Source: Brachyhypopomus gauderio (Eukaryota > Chordata > Actinopteri > Gymnotiformes > Hypopomidae). Taken from it: a DNA stretch of 64,000 nt. The stretch is taken from the NCBI RefSeq assembly GCF_052324685.1, contig NC_135223.1, forward strand, positions 11,774,266 through 11,838,265, read 5' to 3'. Both the position numbers and the translations under genes were made by a program. The notes under the pieces are model-generated. The model ran no database searches, had not been told where the DNA came from, and worked only from the letters and a program-made list of their open reading frames with translations. Below are positions 1-13,092 of this stretch, one piece after another (the stretch's first letter is position 1; every line of letters starts with the position of its first letter).

Positions 1-142
1 TTTACAAGGAATAAAAGAATAACATAGCCTACAGTAATGCAGATTTTGTCAACATGCACAGACACACACGCACATAGTTTTGGGGCGTGCAAGTAGTCAC
101 GCAAAGAACATCATTTATCCCCGTTATTAACAAATCTTATAC

Positions 143-434
143 CTAGTTTGGAAGCTATTTCGTGTCCCGTTGTTGAACACTCGTCATGACATTTTCGCCT
201 AATCTTGTGAAGTGTTTCCTTGGTAGAGATCGACTTTTCAAGGTACTCCGCAGCTTTCTCCCATTCCTCCGTAAAATACGCTCGAACTCCCAAATAATAC
301 AACTCGTCATATGGGGACAGAAGACTGGACAGAGACGCTCCTGTGCTGCCCACGGTAACGGCCACAAAGTCCAAAGTGAATAAGAATGCGACGTTCAGCG
401 CCACGTATGCAGCGATGTTTGAGTGTATCGCCAT
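143..434 (-). CDS. p3h3: Prolyl 3-hydroxylase family protein, first coding exon (p3h3-like, partial)
   Basis: This is the N-terminal exon of a leprecan-family protein, which works in the endoplasmic reticulum on collagen prolines. The start is ATG at 434-432 (minus strand). A hydrophobic signal peptide (about residues 6-30) is followed by a TPR-like segment containing YDELYYLGVRAYF, then EEWEKAAEYLEKS, then a cysteine pair RRKCHDEC. That arrangement is typical of the first repeat of P3H1-3, CRTAP and SC65. The reading frame meets a good 5' splice site (CTAG then GTATAAG) with the exon ending at 143; the remaining exons lie off the window to the left. Family membership is clear. The choice of P3H3 over P3H1/P3H2 rests on synteny, because human P3H3 lies close to CD4 and USP5. 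The start faces usp5 about 950 bp away. Confidence 0.7.
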
Positions 435-1387
435 AGCGCCACAGAGAGCGCAGAGATTTAGGGAGCACAGTTAGAAACGGGTCTGAGGAAGAACAAGAAT
501 GTTCCTCAGCAGTAAGAAGGGAGGAGTGAAATGAGATGGGTGGAGATGGAAGGGTTTCAGAGATCACACAGAGACCACTGAAATGAAAGACACACCCAAG
601 TGTAATGTCTATGCAATACACTTACTAATAACACACCACCTGTTATTATTTCGGGTGGATGCAACAACAATTTAATAAAACACACATTACAGGGCCCAAT
701 GGTGTGTTGCGTGCTTCTCTACCCCAAACCCGGTTATTCGTGTACAACACGTCCTCCTACCCACATGGGGGCTCTGCTGTCTTATATATAAAGCGTGGTC
801 AGGTTTTCCGCGTTCTCGTCGTCAGTAATATTTCAAAAATACGCTCCTATAGTTGTTCAATTACATAAAAAGAAAATCCGGAGGAAATGTTAAAGCTAAT
901 ATCAGGAGTACAAAAGAGTGCTATATATTTCTTTATCGAATTGTGTTTATGCCAGGATGAAACTAAAGCAAAAATTACGTTGATTTATGAAAACACACCC
1001 GTCCCGATGACTTTTCAGAATGTAATAATTTTTTTTTTGTTCTAGTATAATAATGATGGATTCGTACACACCAAATTCAAATTAAGTACAATCTAAAATA
1101 TTACGATATTAAAATGTACTGTCCGCCATTCCAAGTACCTAAAAAAGTACCTGCGCGTATATGTGGTATTTTACGTTGCAGGTCTCCGAGCGGCGGATCT
1201 GCAGCGCCGCTGCGGCCTCGCGTGGAATGGCGGAGCGCCGCAGTGGGAGCAGCTGAGCGCTTCACTGGAGCACGGCGAGCGGACGCGGGCCCGGACAAAC
1301 TGACATTTTGGGCAGGGGATTGTGCTTAGGGAGCAAACGCGAGACGGACGAGTGTGCGAAGGGAAATATCTATTTAGTGGGGGGAAA
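435..1387. promoter_or_regulatory. Shared upstream region between p3h3 and usp5
   Basis: About 950 bp separates the two divergent start codons. The half next to usp5 (about 1170-1387) is CpG-rich and has no TATA box near the start, as expected for a housekeeping promoter. The half next to p3h3 is AT-richer. No open frame here resembles a protein. A bidirectional promoter is an inference from the head-to-head arrangement. Confidence 0.45.
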
Positions 1388-3954
1388 ATGGCAGAGGTTA
1401 GCGAGATTTTGATGTCCGTTCTGTCCACAATTAGGGTTCCGAGGCCCGGGGATCGTGTCCATAAAGACGAATGCGCCTTGTCATTCGCCTCCCCGGTGAG
1501 TCCTGTGGCACTTCACGCCTTGCTCTGATAGCTATGCTATGCTAACTAGCTATACTATACTATACTACACTATACTATACTATACTATCTAGCAAGGTAA
1601 CGACGTAAACTAGCTAACAGTTCTCCACAATATCAGCTAGTAGCCACCTACATATGTTACAGCGGTTATTCGCCCAACGTTAATTAAACCCGTACGCGAC
1701 GCGTTTTTGCTAATGATGCCCTGCTTCGACAGTTAGCATCTCTGTAGCTAGCGTTAGCTGGTCTCATTCAGGAGTTTGAGGTGATTTCTACAAAATTAAC
1801 CCATGTTGTCTAGGTGGCTAGTCACATACTTGGTGTGCATTTAATTTCACCCTGTCTATCTATCCCGTTGCTTATCACACCGCGAGAATATATGTCCGAA
1901 AATACTGCTTCAGAAATACTAGGCTAGCTAGCTAAACAGCTAACGCCACTGCTGTACCGTCGACGTTAGCTAGGTAGCTAGCGAGCGGCTACATGTGTAG
2001 CTAGCTAGTTCGCTGAGTAATGTTCTGTCGGCGCCACTGGGCAAAGTATTGCTAACATTAACTATATAGTAACGGTAGAGCTCACGTAGATATGTTTTTA
2101 ATACTGGGTAACTATCAAGCTATTTAGTTTTATGAATATACGCGGTAGACTGCACTTGTATAAGCGAGGCTAATATTAACGGAATGTTATCCTGTGTGGT
2201 TGCGTGTGATGTTTCAGGAGAGCGAGGGTGGCTTGTATGTGTGCATGAACAGTTTCCTTGGGTTTGGAAGTCAGTTCGTGGAGCGGCATCACGCTCGAAC
2301 CGGTCAGAGAGCCTACCTGCACATTACCCGCACACGCAAGGCTCAGGTAAACCTTCTGGAAATAACCACGATCCAGCCTCCAGTCATGATCTTTAAGGTG
2401 CCCCCCCAGCTATCTAGGCCTGTCCAACTGTTAGAAGTTTTGAAGATTTATTAAGAATCATTATTGTCATACATGGAAATATATATAACCTAATTCAGTA
2501 TATAGCTAGTTCAGATCTTTTTACTGTTTTGAGAGGGTACAGATATTACATGTTTATTACTGCAGCCTTACATATGTCACCTGTACATACATCTATGTTG
2601 GTTTATGCGGTGACTGTATATGATAATACATTATTCGTTCTCTTTCAGAAAGAGGATGACAGCAATTCTGGGTCCGGTGATCCACCCAAGAAGAAACCCA
2701 CTCGACTGGCCATAGGTAAGACCAAAGCACTGTGTTTTTATATTATATTTATTGCAATTTAACTGCAATCAATCAATAAAGTGTTATCTTATCTCTTATT
2801 AATTGAGTTAACATTTTTTAATGTGTTAAATCACTTGTTGTCAGTTGATTACCTTTTTTCAGCCTTTTATTATGACGTGATAGAAAAATAACTGTGTCTA
2901 CATGCCATTAGATGCGTTGGAAATTATCAAAAAAGAGATGAAGACATGTGCATAACCTGTACAATTCTGTGGCTCAGTCTATAAATCAAATGTGCATATT
3001 CTGTCCAATTCTGTGGCTCAGTCTATAAATGAGTTAATAATTTTTGCAAAGTCTGAATTTTGGTCTTAGCCATGTAATATGAATGCTTCATGACGTTGTA
3101 AGAAATACATTGTGTGTTTACTTTCCCTCATGCACTATATTTTACAATTACATAGGCTGCCATTGTACGGGGGTATACTGTTTGGCAGAAATGTAATTTA
3201 ATATAAGAATTGGTAATTTATTGTCAAATAACAATGTGAACCCACCAAAATAGATGCTATGTAAAGGCTATACCAAAAGTCTGTGGAGAGCATTTTGAAA
3301 ATTTTTTCTATTTGTTTACTGGTATATGTTTGAGTATCCAAAATGTAGAGAGATCTTAAGATTAATCTAGGCTCAGAAGGGGAACATGTACACCTTGTAC
3401 CACTGTGTGGCGAACTGATAACAAAATAACAAAAAAGTCACTTTTGCTTTATAAAAACATTTGACTCCATTCTAATAATTTTTTTGAATTAGGAATTTGA
3501 TACTTTTTGTAGCAGTACTGTGTTAACATTCTGGATTCTGTTATATCTCAGGGATCGAAGGTGGGTTCGATGTTGAGCAGGAGCAGTATGAGGAAGAAGT
3601 CAAGGTTGTCCTTTTTCCAGACAGACAGGAAGTGACATCAGAGGACTTGGCCACTATGCCTGATGTAGTGAGAGAACGAGTAAGATGGTGCCTCATAGAT
3701 ATATTTTATACAATATCAAGTAGGTCCCATAAAAAAAAAACATGCCGTAAAAAGCTGCATAGTATTGGGCTATTTGATTGTACATATAAATTGTAATAGT
3801 TCTTAATTCAGAATTTTCAATGTTTAATTGTAATTTAAATGCAATGGAAATTTTACTTAAATATATGCATAATTATGATGTTATGTATCAGCAGTGATTC
3901 TTTAAATAGTTTTATAAAAAAAATTGTTATTCTGTGCAGATAAGTAAAAGTGCC

Positions 3955-3990
<36 letters not shown>

Positions 3991-6900
3991 GTGTCGCTCT
4001 CGATGGCAGGGCTGCTGGCTGCAGACTCGGTGTCTCACACTCTGCAGGTGCAGCAGTGGGATGGGGAAGTACGGCAGGAGTCCAAACATGCAGCTGACCT
4101 CAAACAGCTTGACAACGGACTTAAAATACCCCCCAGGTACACCCACCGAAGCATAGGAGTAGGACACTCACACTCCTAGCTCATTTAATCAAATGCATTT
4201 TCACAAAAAATTCTTCAGGTGCTAATCCCAAAATTCATATCAATTAATCGGTTTGGAAAGTCTTGAGTAAAAGTGCTGTGACTGTGTGTTACTCTTTACC
4301 GGATGCCCTCTGATCGGTCAGTGGATGGAAATGTGAGGTCTGCGAACTCCAGGAGAACTTGTGGATGAACTTGACTGATGGCAAGGTCCTGTGTGGGCGG
4401 CGCTATTTTGATGGCTCTGGGGGCAATAACCATGCCCTTCAACACTTCCAGCAGACTGGCTATCCACTGGCCGTCAAGCTGGGCACCATTACCCCAGACG
4501 GAGCTGGTAAGAACTGCAAGATTCATTCACATAAGTAGAGGCATTCACACTACTTGGGTGTGTCATCGCTGTACGCCATCCAGTGAAGAACTTGGGAGTA
4601 GTACCACATTAGTGAACGCTTGCTTATTTGTAAAGGTTGGTTTGAATTTATGTTATATATGTCAACATTTCAAAATAAACACATAAAATACCACCCAGTT
4701 CAAGCCTGCGAACCATTAATCTTGTTGATCTCTCGTAACATTATTTGTAAGCACATTTGAATTGAAGAATGCACTACTCCAATTAGAAAATAGAAACTTT
4801 AAAACTGAGTTTCATTTTTAGGGTGAGTTTTGAAACTGTTATGAAAGTCAAAAAAACTTCCGGATAAATCTATAAAATCTAAATAAAGGATAAACAATTT
4901 ATAAACAGAATTTATGCTGCATTATATAATATAATTGTGTTGCATTTTGAGGATGATGTAAAAAATGTCTTCCAGATGTCTATTCATATGATGAAGATGA
5001 CATGGTGTTGGACTTAAAGCTAGCGGATCATCTCTCCCACTTCGGCATTGATATGATGACCATGGAGAAGGTGAGATGGTGCCGGGGCCAGATGTTCAGT
5101 TTCAGCGGCCTGCTCTCTCTAGTGGAGGCCTGTGACTCTCAATCCATGACGCTTTGTTGAGAGAAGTTTGTTGAGCAATTTAGTTTCATGGCACTTGCTG
5201 ATTTCTCTGTGCTGCTTGGTCTCTGTCAGACGGAGCGTACCATGACGGAGTTGGAGATAGCGGTGAACCAGCGCGTGGGTGAGTGGGAGGTGATCCAGGA
5301 GTCGGGCACCACTCTGAGGCCCTTGTGGGGCCCCGGCCTCACAGGCATGAAGAACCTGGGCAACAGCTGCTACCTCAACTCAGTCATGCAAGTGCTCTTC
5401 ACCATCCCGGACTTCCAGGAAAAGTGAGTGTCTCTGCGGGTGTGGGCGTGTGTGTGTGTTCTCCAGTCTCTGTGTGCGTGTTCATCTTTTATTTCGCTGT
5501 AACAGCTGCAAATAACTCAATCCAGCACATTAAGCAATTTCAGCTGTACACCCTTTTCCTCTAACCCCTCTGACCAAGGACTGATCCATTGTAGTTTTAT
5601 GTATCAGCTTTGGGCACTGTCATTTGTTGGGGGTTTTTTAGTTGTGGTTGTTTATTTTTGAGCTTTAAACTCATGGTTTAAATTTCATTCATGCCAGAAG
5701 AGGGCAAGGCAGAACTCACTAATGGAATGTCTGATGTGAACTCAACTGTGGACTTAGGATGGCTTACGATTTGTACTGTGAATGAAATGTTTAGTGTGCC
5801 TGTGTGAGCACAGGATATATGGTTTTGGATGTTTTATGTGAAGTGGAATTTGGAGTGTTCAAGGTAGACTGGGCTTCTGAATATTTCTGTTCTGTATATC
5901 TGTATGTTAATGTATTTTTTTCTGAATAGATATGTTTCCAACATTGACAATATTCTTGATGAAGCTCCCAGTGATCCTACCCAGGACTTCAAAACGCAAG
6001 TGTGAGTATCTTTATAGCTGCATGTGTGAAACCACATTAACACAGCTGCGGGTAAACTTTATATACTTGTGTGAAATAATGTTTTAAGTATAACAGAAAA
6101 AACAAATGAGGGTTTTCAGGGATACTTTCATTCTCCAGCAGAGGGCAGTATACTATTGAGTTTCTGCCGCACTAGTTAAACCACCAGCAGAGTGAACAGA
6201 AGGCCAAATATTTGTCTCCTTGGTCTACATTTAAAAACTACTGAATGTCCTAATTACTTGTTATGGCTTATACACTAAAGCCAATGATGAACTATTTTTT
6301 CTTCATGATTGGGGGAATGAAAATCTTTTCTCTGAGAGCATGTTTCCTGCTTTTTCTTTGGCAGAGCCAAGCTGGGTCATGGTTTACTCTCGGGTGAATA
6401 CTCAAAGCCTGCACCGGACCCAGGGGATGACCCCAGTGCACCCTCTGAACCTAGGGTAGGGTGCAGCTGTGTGCTCCACTGCAGTGTTTTAGCAAAAAGT
6501 ATTCTTTGAGGTATAAGGAATTTAATTTACAGTGATGTGTTGCTACTGAATTCTGACGAGAACTCATGACATGTTGCCATGTTTTCTGTTAATTCGTTGT
6601 TTCTAATGTTTACTTGCAGGGGGACCAGGTTGGCATAGCTCCACGCATGTTCAAAGCCCTTGTTGGGCGGGGCCACCCTGAATTTTCCACCAATCGGCAA
6701 CAAGATGCCCAAGAGTTTCTTCTTCACTTTATCAACATGGTGGAGGTAATTATGTCCTCCATTTACTGTACCCCCCCACCCCATCTTTCTTTCTTAGCCT
6801 CTTGCTGACTTACTTGCTCTCTCCCTCATACAGCGCAACTGCCGGTCTGGTACCAACCCCTCTGAAGCCTTCCGGTTCCTGGTGGAGGAAAGGATTGTGT

Positions 6901-9863
6901 GCCAGCAGTCTCAGAAGGCCAAATACACCCAGCGTGTGGACTACATAGTTCAGCTACCTGTTCCCATGGACCAGACCACTAACACAGGTAATGTGCTCCG
7001 GGGAGATGTAGTATGTAGGTCCTGAGAGAATGTTCATGTTTTTCTGAGGTGCAGGGTTAAAGGTCAGAGCTGTTTAGTTTTAGCTTCTAATTGAGCAATT
7101 TAAAGACAAATTTGAATCAAAATCAATGAGTACTATAGTTGTGTGCGCGTGTGATTTTTATTAACATTTTTATTTAATTCTCATAGACGACGTGTCTGCT
7201 CTTTGCTGGTGTCTCTTGGACCTCATCCTTTGCCCTCTGTTCTTTCTATATCAGAGGAGTTGCAGGAGGCAGAGCGTCTCCGTGAGGAGGCGGAGTCATC
7301 CGGAACCCCGCCCCCCGCTGCTCCCCGAGCTCGGATCCCATTCTCCGCCTGCTTGGACGCTCTCAGTGAACCAGAGACTCTCACGGACTTCTGGAGCTCT
7401 GCAGTGCAGGGGAAGACTAGTGCCACCAAGTAAGCAGGCGTTTGCCCCTCTGAGCTGCTCTGGCATTCACATCCCGGGGGGATAAAGAGCAGTAACTCAA
7501 GCGCCTCTTTTATTTTTGCCTTTGTTCCAGGACCACACGTTTCGCCTCGTTCCCTGACTACCTTGTAATCCAAATTAAGAAATTTACTTTTGGCCTTGAC
7601 TGGGTTCCTAAAAAACTAGGTAAATATTTGTAAATTCTACACTGTGTTTTAAATCTTTGAAAATTGCTTTGTAACTTTTACCATTTTGTATATTTCAGAA
7701 AAATGTTGTGATTGAGTTGTCATTGTTAGTTTCTAATTGTTTTTTTTTTAATGAACTTGTATTTGTAAATGTCGAGAGAGAACATGAAGGCATGTTGAGT
7801 AGTCCAATTAAGTGTATTGTTTTTATATATAGTAAATAGTTTATATAGTTATTGATTATTGTCTGTGTAATTATCAACCAGATGTCAGCATCAACGTTCC
7901 TGATACACTGGATCTGAGTGCACTGCGGGGGACAGGACAGCAGCCAGGGGAGGAGCTTCTGCCAGAGGTGGCACCGCCCCCTCTCATGACCCCTGACGTG
8001 GAGGTCAAAGGTATCCTGGGCTCCCACGGCAACGAGGAGGACGACTCTCTCTACTCCCCACTGCTGTGTCAGTCTGTCTGTCTTTCTCTTACTCCCTTAT
8101 CCAGCCATCCACCTGTCTGTCACCTTCACATCTTGCTTTTCCTTTTCCTCTTATTTTATGTTGCCCGATTTGCAAGGTTATGGTTGATTTAGTGCTGGCC
8201 AAAAAATATCGTTCTGAAATTCTCGTCAGGGATCACGGTGTCCGTCTAGTCCTGACAAAATAAGCTCCAGCATTAGCGTCGGATCTTTAGGCGGCTGCGT
8301 GGTGTCTGGCTCTAGTTCACTGTACAGCCTCCGGGTGCTGCACGTGTCAGCCAGGAAGCTTCGCTGATGCCCACGTCACAGCACTCCGCTTTCTGTTGCT
8401 CTAAGAAAACCCCAAGATGAACGTGGTTGCAGACTTGCATACACCGCTTCATGCTGTATACTTTTCATATCTGTTGTAGAGTGGTTACATATTCCACCTG
8501 ATGATTGTGTGTGACTAATATGATAATAGCTGGATAACAATCTTAACGATATTAGTAAGTGATCTTCTCTTTTGAGAATGCAGTCTTCTATATTTTCTCC
8601 ATAAGTTCAGTTTTTAGTTTAATCGTATAATTTAATCATTTATACATTATTATTATTTTGTCACTGAACTTGTGGTTATGACTCATAGTGACGTGATCTG
8701 TATAATTGGTTTCTCTTTGAGCATGTCTAGAAGTGACTATCTAAGAGACATCTTCCTGTCTGCCTCTCAGCGCCGGTGCTGGACGACTCCACCGTGTCTC
8801 AGTTGTGTGAGATGGGCTTTCCCCTGGAGGCCTGCAGGAAGGCGGTGTACTACACGGGCAACACGGGCATCGACGCCGCCATGAACTGGGTGATGGGACA
8901 CATGGACGATGCAGGTAAGCATGCGCCTTACGCAGTGGAAACCAGCACAGCCTCATGATTGGTTTGGATGACCCTGTCAGATTTCGCCGACGACATGCCT
9001 GTGATTGGCCGCAGACTTCTCCGCCCCCCTGGTGCTGCCCGGCTCGAGCTCCGCCCCTGGATCTACTCCTACAGAGAGCGTGCCCGAGGAGCATCTGGCA
9101 ACCATAGTTTCGATGGGATTCAGCCGAGATCAAGCTACGCGTGCTCTCAGAGCTACGGTGGGCCAGCGCTCCTTGTCACATAAGCGTTTGTAAGCTCTGG
9201 TGTTGAAGGATGTAAACCCACTGTTCCACTTTAGGCTCTTCTCTCACAGTGAGCTCCGTCTTCTGTCTGCGTGTTCCACTTCCTCTTCATTTGGAGCGGA
9301 CCTCTTCTGTGCAGAATAATGTTCTGGAGCGAGCAGTGGACTGGATCTTCTCTCATCTAGACGACCTGGAATCTATGGAGGTGTCGGAAGGCGGGCGCTC
9401 GGAGGCGGGCAGCGAAGGCAGCAGGGAGCCCCCGCCTGGCCCACGTGTTCGGGACGGACCAGGGAGTGAGTGTGTTTCATTATTGTGCTTCTGCGGCTGG
9501 ATGGAGGTGATACAGGAGCTTTGCCTGGGCCTCTCGCCTTGGACGCCTCTGAACCTCTGGTTCTGTGTCCCGCAGAGTACGAGCTGTTTGCTTTCATCAG
9601 TCACATGGGCACGAGCACAATGTGTGGTCACTATGTCTGCCACATCAAAAAGGACCAACAGTGAGTCTGGCCCTCTGTCTGCTTCAGTTTCACATTGTTC
9701 ATGAGCAGTGATCAAAGTGTGTTCATTTCAGGCAATGAAGTCTGACGGTTTGTCTTTTTTCTGTTGTAGGTGGGTAATCTTTAATGATCAGAAAGTTTGT
9801 GCCTCTGAGAAACCACCTAAGGACCTGGGATACCTGTACTTTTACAGAAGAGTGCCAGAGTAG
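1388..9863 (+). CDS. usp5: Ubiquitin carboxyl-terminal hydrolase 5 (isopeptidase T), complete, 20 exons
   Basis: USP5 disassembles unanchored polyubiquitin chains from the free C-terminal end and recycles ubiquitin. Coding exons: 1388-1495, 2218-2346, 2649-2715, 3552-3679, 3991-4136, 4322-4506, 4976-5070, 5230-5423, 5930-6001, 6365-6455, 6620-6745, 6834-6987, 7255-7429, 7531-7619, 7882-8067, 8771-8914, 9015-9157, 9315-9465, 9576-9660, 9770-9863. They sum to 2562 nt (853 aa), close to the mammalian 835-858. Visible domains in order: N-terminal cryptic zinc finger; ZnF-UBP ([14 protein letters not shown], then [14 protein letters not shown]); catalytic Cys box [18 protein letters not shown]; two UBA domains ([14 protein letters not shown] and [14 protein letters not shown]); catalytic His box [11 protein letters not shown]. 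The stop is TAG at 9861-9863. The start matches the family N-terminus MAE, and all phases close. The exon 5 acceptor follows a (TG)n run. No defect is seen. Confidence 0.96.
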
Positions 9864-10460
9864 AAGACATCTCACACCCATACACATGTGTGCACGTGTG
9901 CGCACATACACACACACACACCTGTCTTAGCTGCTGAGGGGTGTGTGGGAGGGGCCATCAAGCCTCTCAACTGACACACAAGGTTTTTTTTTGTTTGTTT
10001 TTTTAAGTTGTTTGTTTTTGGTTTTTATTTTGTTTAAGGAGTCTTGGCACTTCTTCCTTGCGTAATGCCCACAACCATGCAGAGGAGAGGATGGCAGGTT
10101 AAGTTATGCAGGAGGAGTGGAATCAGCCCCGCTGAACTGCCCGTGGATGGCCCAGGTCTCACGCCACCCCTCTCTCCTCCCTGGCTCTGTGGTGCTACCG
10201 TGAGGCCATCGCTTCTAGAGCCACGCTCTAGTCTCTGGCTCCCCCATGTGTTCCAAAACTAGGGTTGGCGATTGATATTACTATGTCACAAAAATAAACA
10301 AACATTGTATATTGCAAGGAGGGTGAGAGGAAGTCGAAGCACCGTGAGCCTGACGTCCCTGTCAGGTGTTGCAAGAGTGTCAGTGGAGGGGGGGGGTTTC
10401 TCCTTTTTGGGGGAATTTATTTTGTTCTTTCTGCTTAAATAAAAAAAATGCATCTCTTTA
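9864..10460 (+). other. usp5: usp5 3' UTR with two polyadenylation signals
   Basis: After the stop there is about 590 bp without a gene. AATAAA occurs at 10293-10298 and again at 10438-10443; the second, followed by a GT-rich stretch, is the likely main site. A CA run lies near 9907-9921. Confidence 0.6.
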
Positions 10461-10498
10461 ACCTCGAGTCTATTGGTTTGTCATTAAATGGAGATATA

Positions 10499-11723
10499 CA
10501 CTCATCGGCCACTTTATTAGGTACTCCTTGCTAGTTCCGGGTTGGACCCCCTTTTGCCTTCAGAACTGCTTTTATCCTTCGTGGCATAGATTCAACAAGG
10601 TACAGGAAACATTCCTCAGAGAGTTCGGTCCATGTTGATATGATAGCATCATGCAGTTGCTGCAGATTTGTCGGCTGCACATCCATGATGTGAGTCTCCC
10701 GTTCCACCACATCCCAAAGGTGTTCTAATGAATTGAGATCTGGTGACTGGAGTCCATTTGAGTACAGTGAACTCATTGTGTTCAAGAAACCAGTCTGAGA
10801 TGATTCACGCTTTATGACATGGCACGTTATCCTGCTGGAAGTAGACATCCGAAGATACACTGGTCATAAAAGGATGGACAAGGTCAGCAACAATACTCGG
10901 GTAGGCTGTGGTGTTAACACGATGCTCAATTGGTAATAATGTTTAATAATAAAACTTTATAAATAAAAATAATAAAGTTTATTTGTATAGTGCTATTCAC
11001 AACACATGTCAAATCTTGTATTGATCAATATTGAGCCTGTGTGAATTGTAGCCTCAGTTTCCTGTTCTTACCTGACAGGAGTGGCACCCGGTGTAATCTT
11101 CAGCTGCTGTAGCCCGTGTTCAGAGATGCTCTTTGGCCTGCCTCAGTTGTAACAACTGGTTATTTGAGTTACTATTGTCATTCTATCGGCTCGAACCAGT
11201 CTGGCCACTGACCTCTTGCATCAACACGACATTTGTGCTCACAGAACTGCCGCTCACTGGATATTTTCTCATTTTCTGACCATTCTCTGTAAACCCTAGA
11301 GATGGTTGTGCGTGAAAATCCCAGTAGATCAACAGTTTCTGAAATACACAGACCAGCCTGTCTGGCACCAACAACCATGCCACATTCAAAGTCCCTTAAA
11401 TCGCCTTTCTTCCTCAGTCTGATACTCTGAACTGCAGCAGATTTTCTTGGCCATGTCTACATGTCTAAATACATTGAGTTGCTGCCATGTGATTGGCTGA
11501 TTCGACATTTGCGGCAATGAACAGTTGGATAGGTGCATCCAGGGCCGGAGTGGGACACTTTTTCAGCCCGGGAGTTTCATGCCCAAATCCGGCCCAAAAT
11601 TATTTTTCCCTCCCAATCGGCCCAAACTAGAGACTGACATGAGCCGGCCCATCGGGAATCCTCCCGAATCTCCCGATTAGCCACTCCGGCTCTGGGTGCA
11701 TCTAATAAAGTGGCCGGTGAGTG
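10499..11723 (-). mobile_element. Tc1-like DNA transposon, dead copy 1, carrying two other repeats
   Basis: The terminal inverted repeats pair CACTCATCGGCCACTTTATT at the left with its near complement ending GGCCGGTGAGTG at the right. On the minus strand, broken frames give Tc1 transposase pieces: MVVGARQAGLCISETVDLLG with FSRTTISRVYREWSE (about 11378-11240), and SPDLNSLEHLWDVVERE from the catalytic domain (about 10755-10690). The centre (about 10930-11030) lacks the expected transposase sequence and instead holds a piece of a common fish repeat (TTTATTTGTATAGTGCTATT). A 155-bp MITE sits near the right end. The element cannot make a working transposase. A 14-bp direct repeat (TAAATGGAGATATA) flanks it at 10485-10498 and 11728-11741. 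Confidence 0.85.
11540..11694. mobile_element. hAT-type MITE, family 1, copy 1 (nested in the Tc1 copy)
   Basis: This 155-bp element begins CAGGGCCGGAGTGG and ends CCACTCCGGCTCTG, which are inverted repeats. It is flanked by a perfect 8-bp target duplication GGTGCATC (11532-11539 and 11695-11702). An 8-bp duplication with CAG...CTG ends indicates mobilisation by a hAT-superfamily transposase. It has no coding capacity. Its insertion splits the right end of the Tc1 copy, so it arrived later. Confidence 0.9.
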
Positions 11724-11741
11724 GATGTAAATGGAGATATA

Positions 11742-12583
11742 AGCCACTTTTGCTTATCTTTGTCAACAAACTTTAAGCTTTGCACAAGTTAGATGTGCTT
11801 TTGACAAACTTTGGAATGCAAGTCATACATCAAACAGGAAGCACAATGAGTTGTACTAGATGTAGTATTTTATCAAGGCAGACTCAAAAAAGGAATGTTG
11901 ATAGGTGGGATGTTTTGATATACCTCAAGATAACTGTCCATGGGGGGTTCAACACTGGAGATTTCATACTTTTGAACCTCTAGTTTTATCCTCAGTTATG
12001 AAATTCTAGTTAGTTACAGGATTTAGTTACTTCTGCAATTATCTCATAAATAAAGAAAACAAATCAGAAATGTTGTTGACATGGCATTATAATCTGAACA
12101 CACAAAATGGTCAGATAGTTATCTTCACAGTTGGTAGCATACCATAACTGCTTAGCCTGTGCTGGCAAGTGACTCCTTCATGCTCATTAGAATACTTGGT
12201 GATTAGGGTTTCAAAATGAACATGATTCATTTTGATTACAAAAATGAAATGTTGGACAATAAATGTGATTTGAATTTCTTTCACTGGTGTCATGCAAGTC
12301 GTATTTTGCAGATTTACTCCGCAGAAGCACGTCGTTATTGATGAAAATCGCCGTCGCTAATTGTTAAAAAAAAGTTTAACACTGCCAGTTTGCGCGTCAT
12401 TTTGCTGTCTTCCGTTTTCTCGACCTTATTTTTCTCGTTTCGTGCTCCATCTCATCCTTTATGGCTTTGCAGAAGACCGCAGCTGTGCTATGAAAGAGGA
12501 TCACGCGCTACCGTACTGAAGGATTTGTGGGCGCACAGACTCTTTAACTTAACTCATTTGTAAGTATCAGAAAGGCCTAAGGG

Positions 12584-12585
<2 letters not shown>
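11742..12585 (+). promoter_or_regulatory. Upstream region and probable non-coding exon 1 of gene A (cd4-1-like)
   Basis: No protein-coding frame is credible here. A 5' splice site ends a likely untranslated exon at 12559 (AACTCATTT then GTAAGTATCA). The same arrangement precedes gene B (exon end at 26960, GCTCGTTT then GTAAGTATCA), which supports this as the shared first exon of the two paralogs. The transcription start is not visible, and an extent of roughly 12450-12559 is a guess. Confidence 0.5.

Positions 12586-12673
<88 letters not shown>
12586..12673. repeat. (AT)n microsatellite, about 88 bp
   Basis: A pure AT/TA dinucleotide run lies in the first intron of gene A, immediately after the untranslated exon. 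Confidence 0.98.
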
Positions 12674-12677
<4 letters not shown>

Positions 12678-12742
12678 TATAACTTATATAAACTTATATA
12701 TAAAGTGTATATATAACCGTGTATACACTGTGATGTGATCAG

Positions 12743-12903
12743 CATGGACGTAATTTTGATTTCAAAAGTGGGGGGGACATGGATTTGTCGTTATTTAAAT
12801 ATATTTGGTTTTAACCGTAAAAACTGGGGGGGACCAAAGCCGGCTTTTGAAAAAGTGGGGGGGACATGTCCCCCCCCGTCCCCCCCCCAAAATTACGTCC
12901 GTG
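12743..12903. mobile_element. hAT-type MITE, family 2, copy 1
   Basis: This 161-bp element has inverted ends CATGGACGTAATTTTG and CAAAATTACGTCCGTG and a perfect 8-bp target duplication GTGATCAG (12735-12742 and 12904-12911). The interior has G-runs and C-runs that can pair with each other. It is non-coding. A second copy is at 34731-34903. Confidence 0.9.
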
Positions 12904-13092
12904 GTGATCAGAATGTGCAAGATGAAATAAAAGGCATAAACATGAAAAGAACTGTAATGAAAAAAAATCTACAAGGAAAGACAAGACATTTTCAATATAA
13001 GAAAGCAGGAAAATTTCACATCATATTTGATGCTATGAGTACAATATTGTTTTTATTATTTCAGATGTTGGCCAAAGCCTGAATGGCAAAAC

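Noticed and set aside
7223-7573. A 116-codon minus-strand frame
   Set aside because: It is the shadow of usp5 exons 13 and 14.
12735-13082. A 115-codon plus-strand frame near gene A
   Set aside because: It begins inside a MITE and runs into the first coding exon of gene A in the wrong frame.
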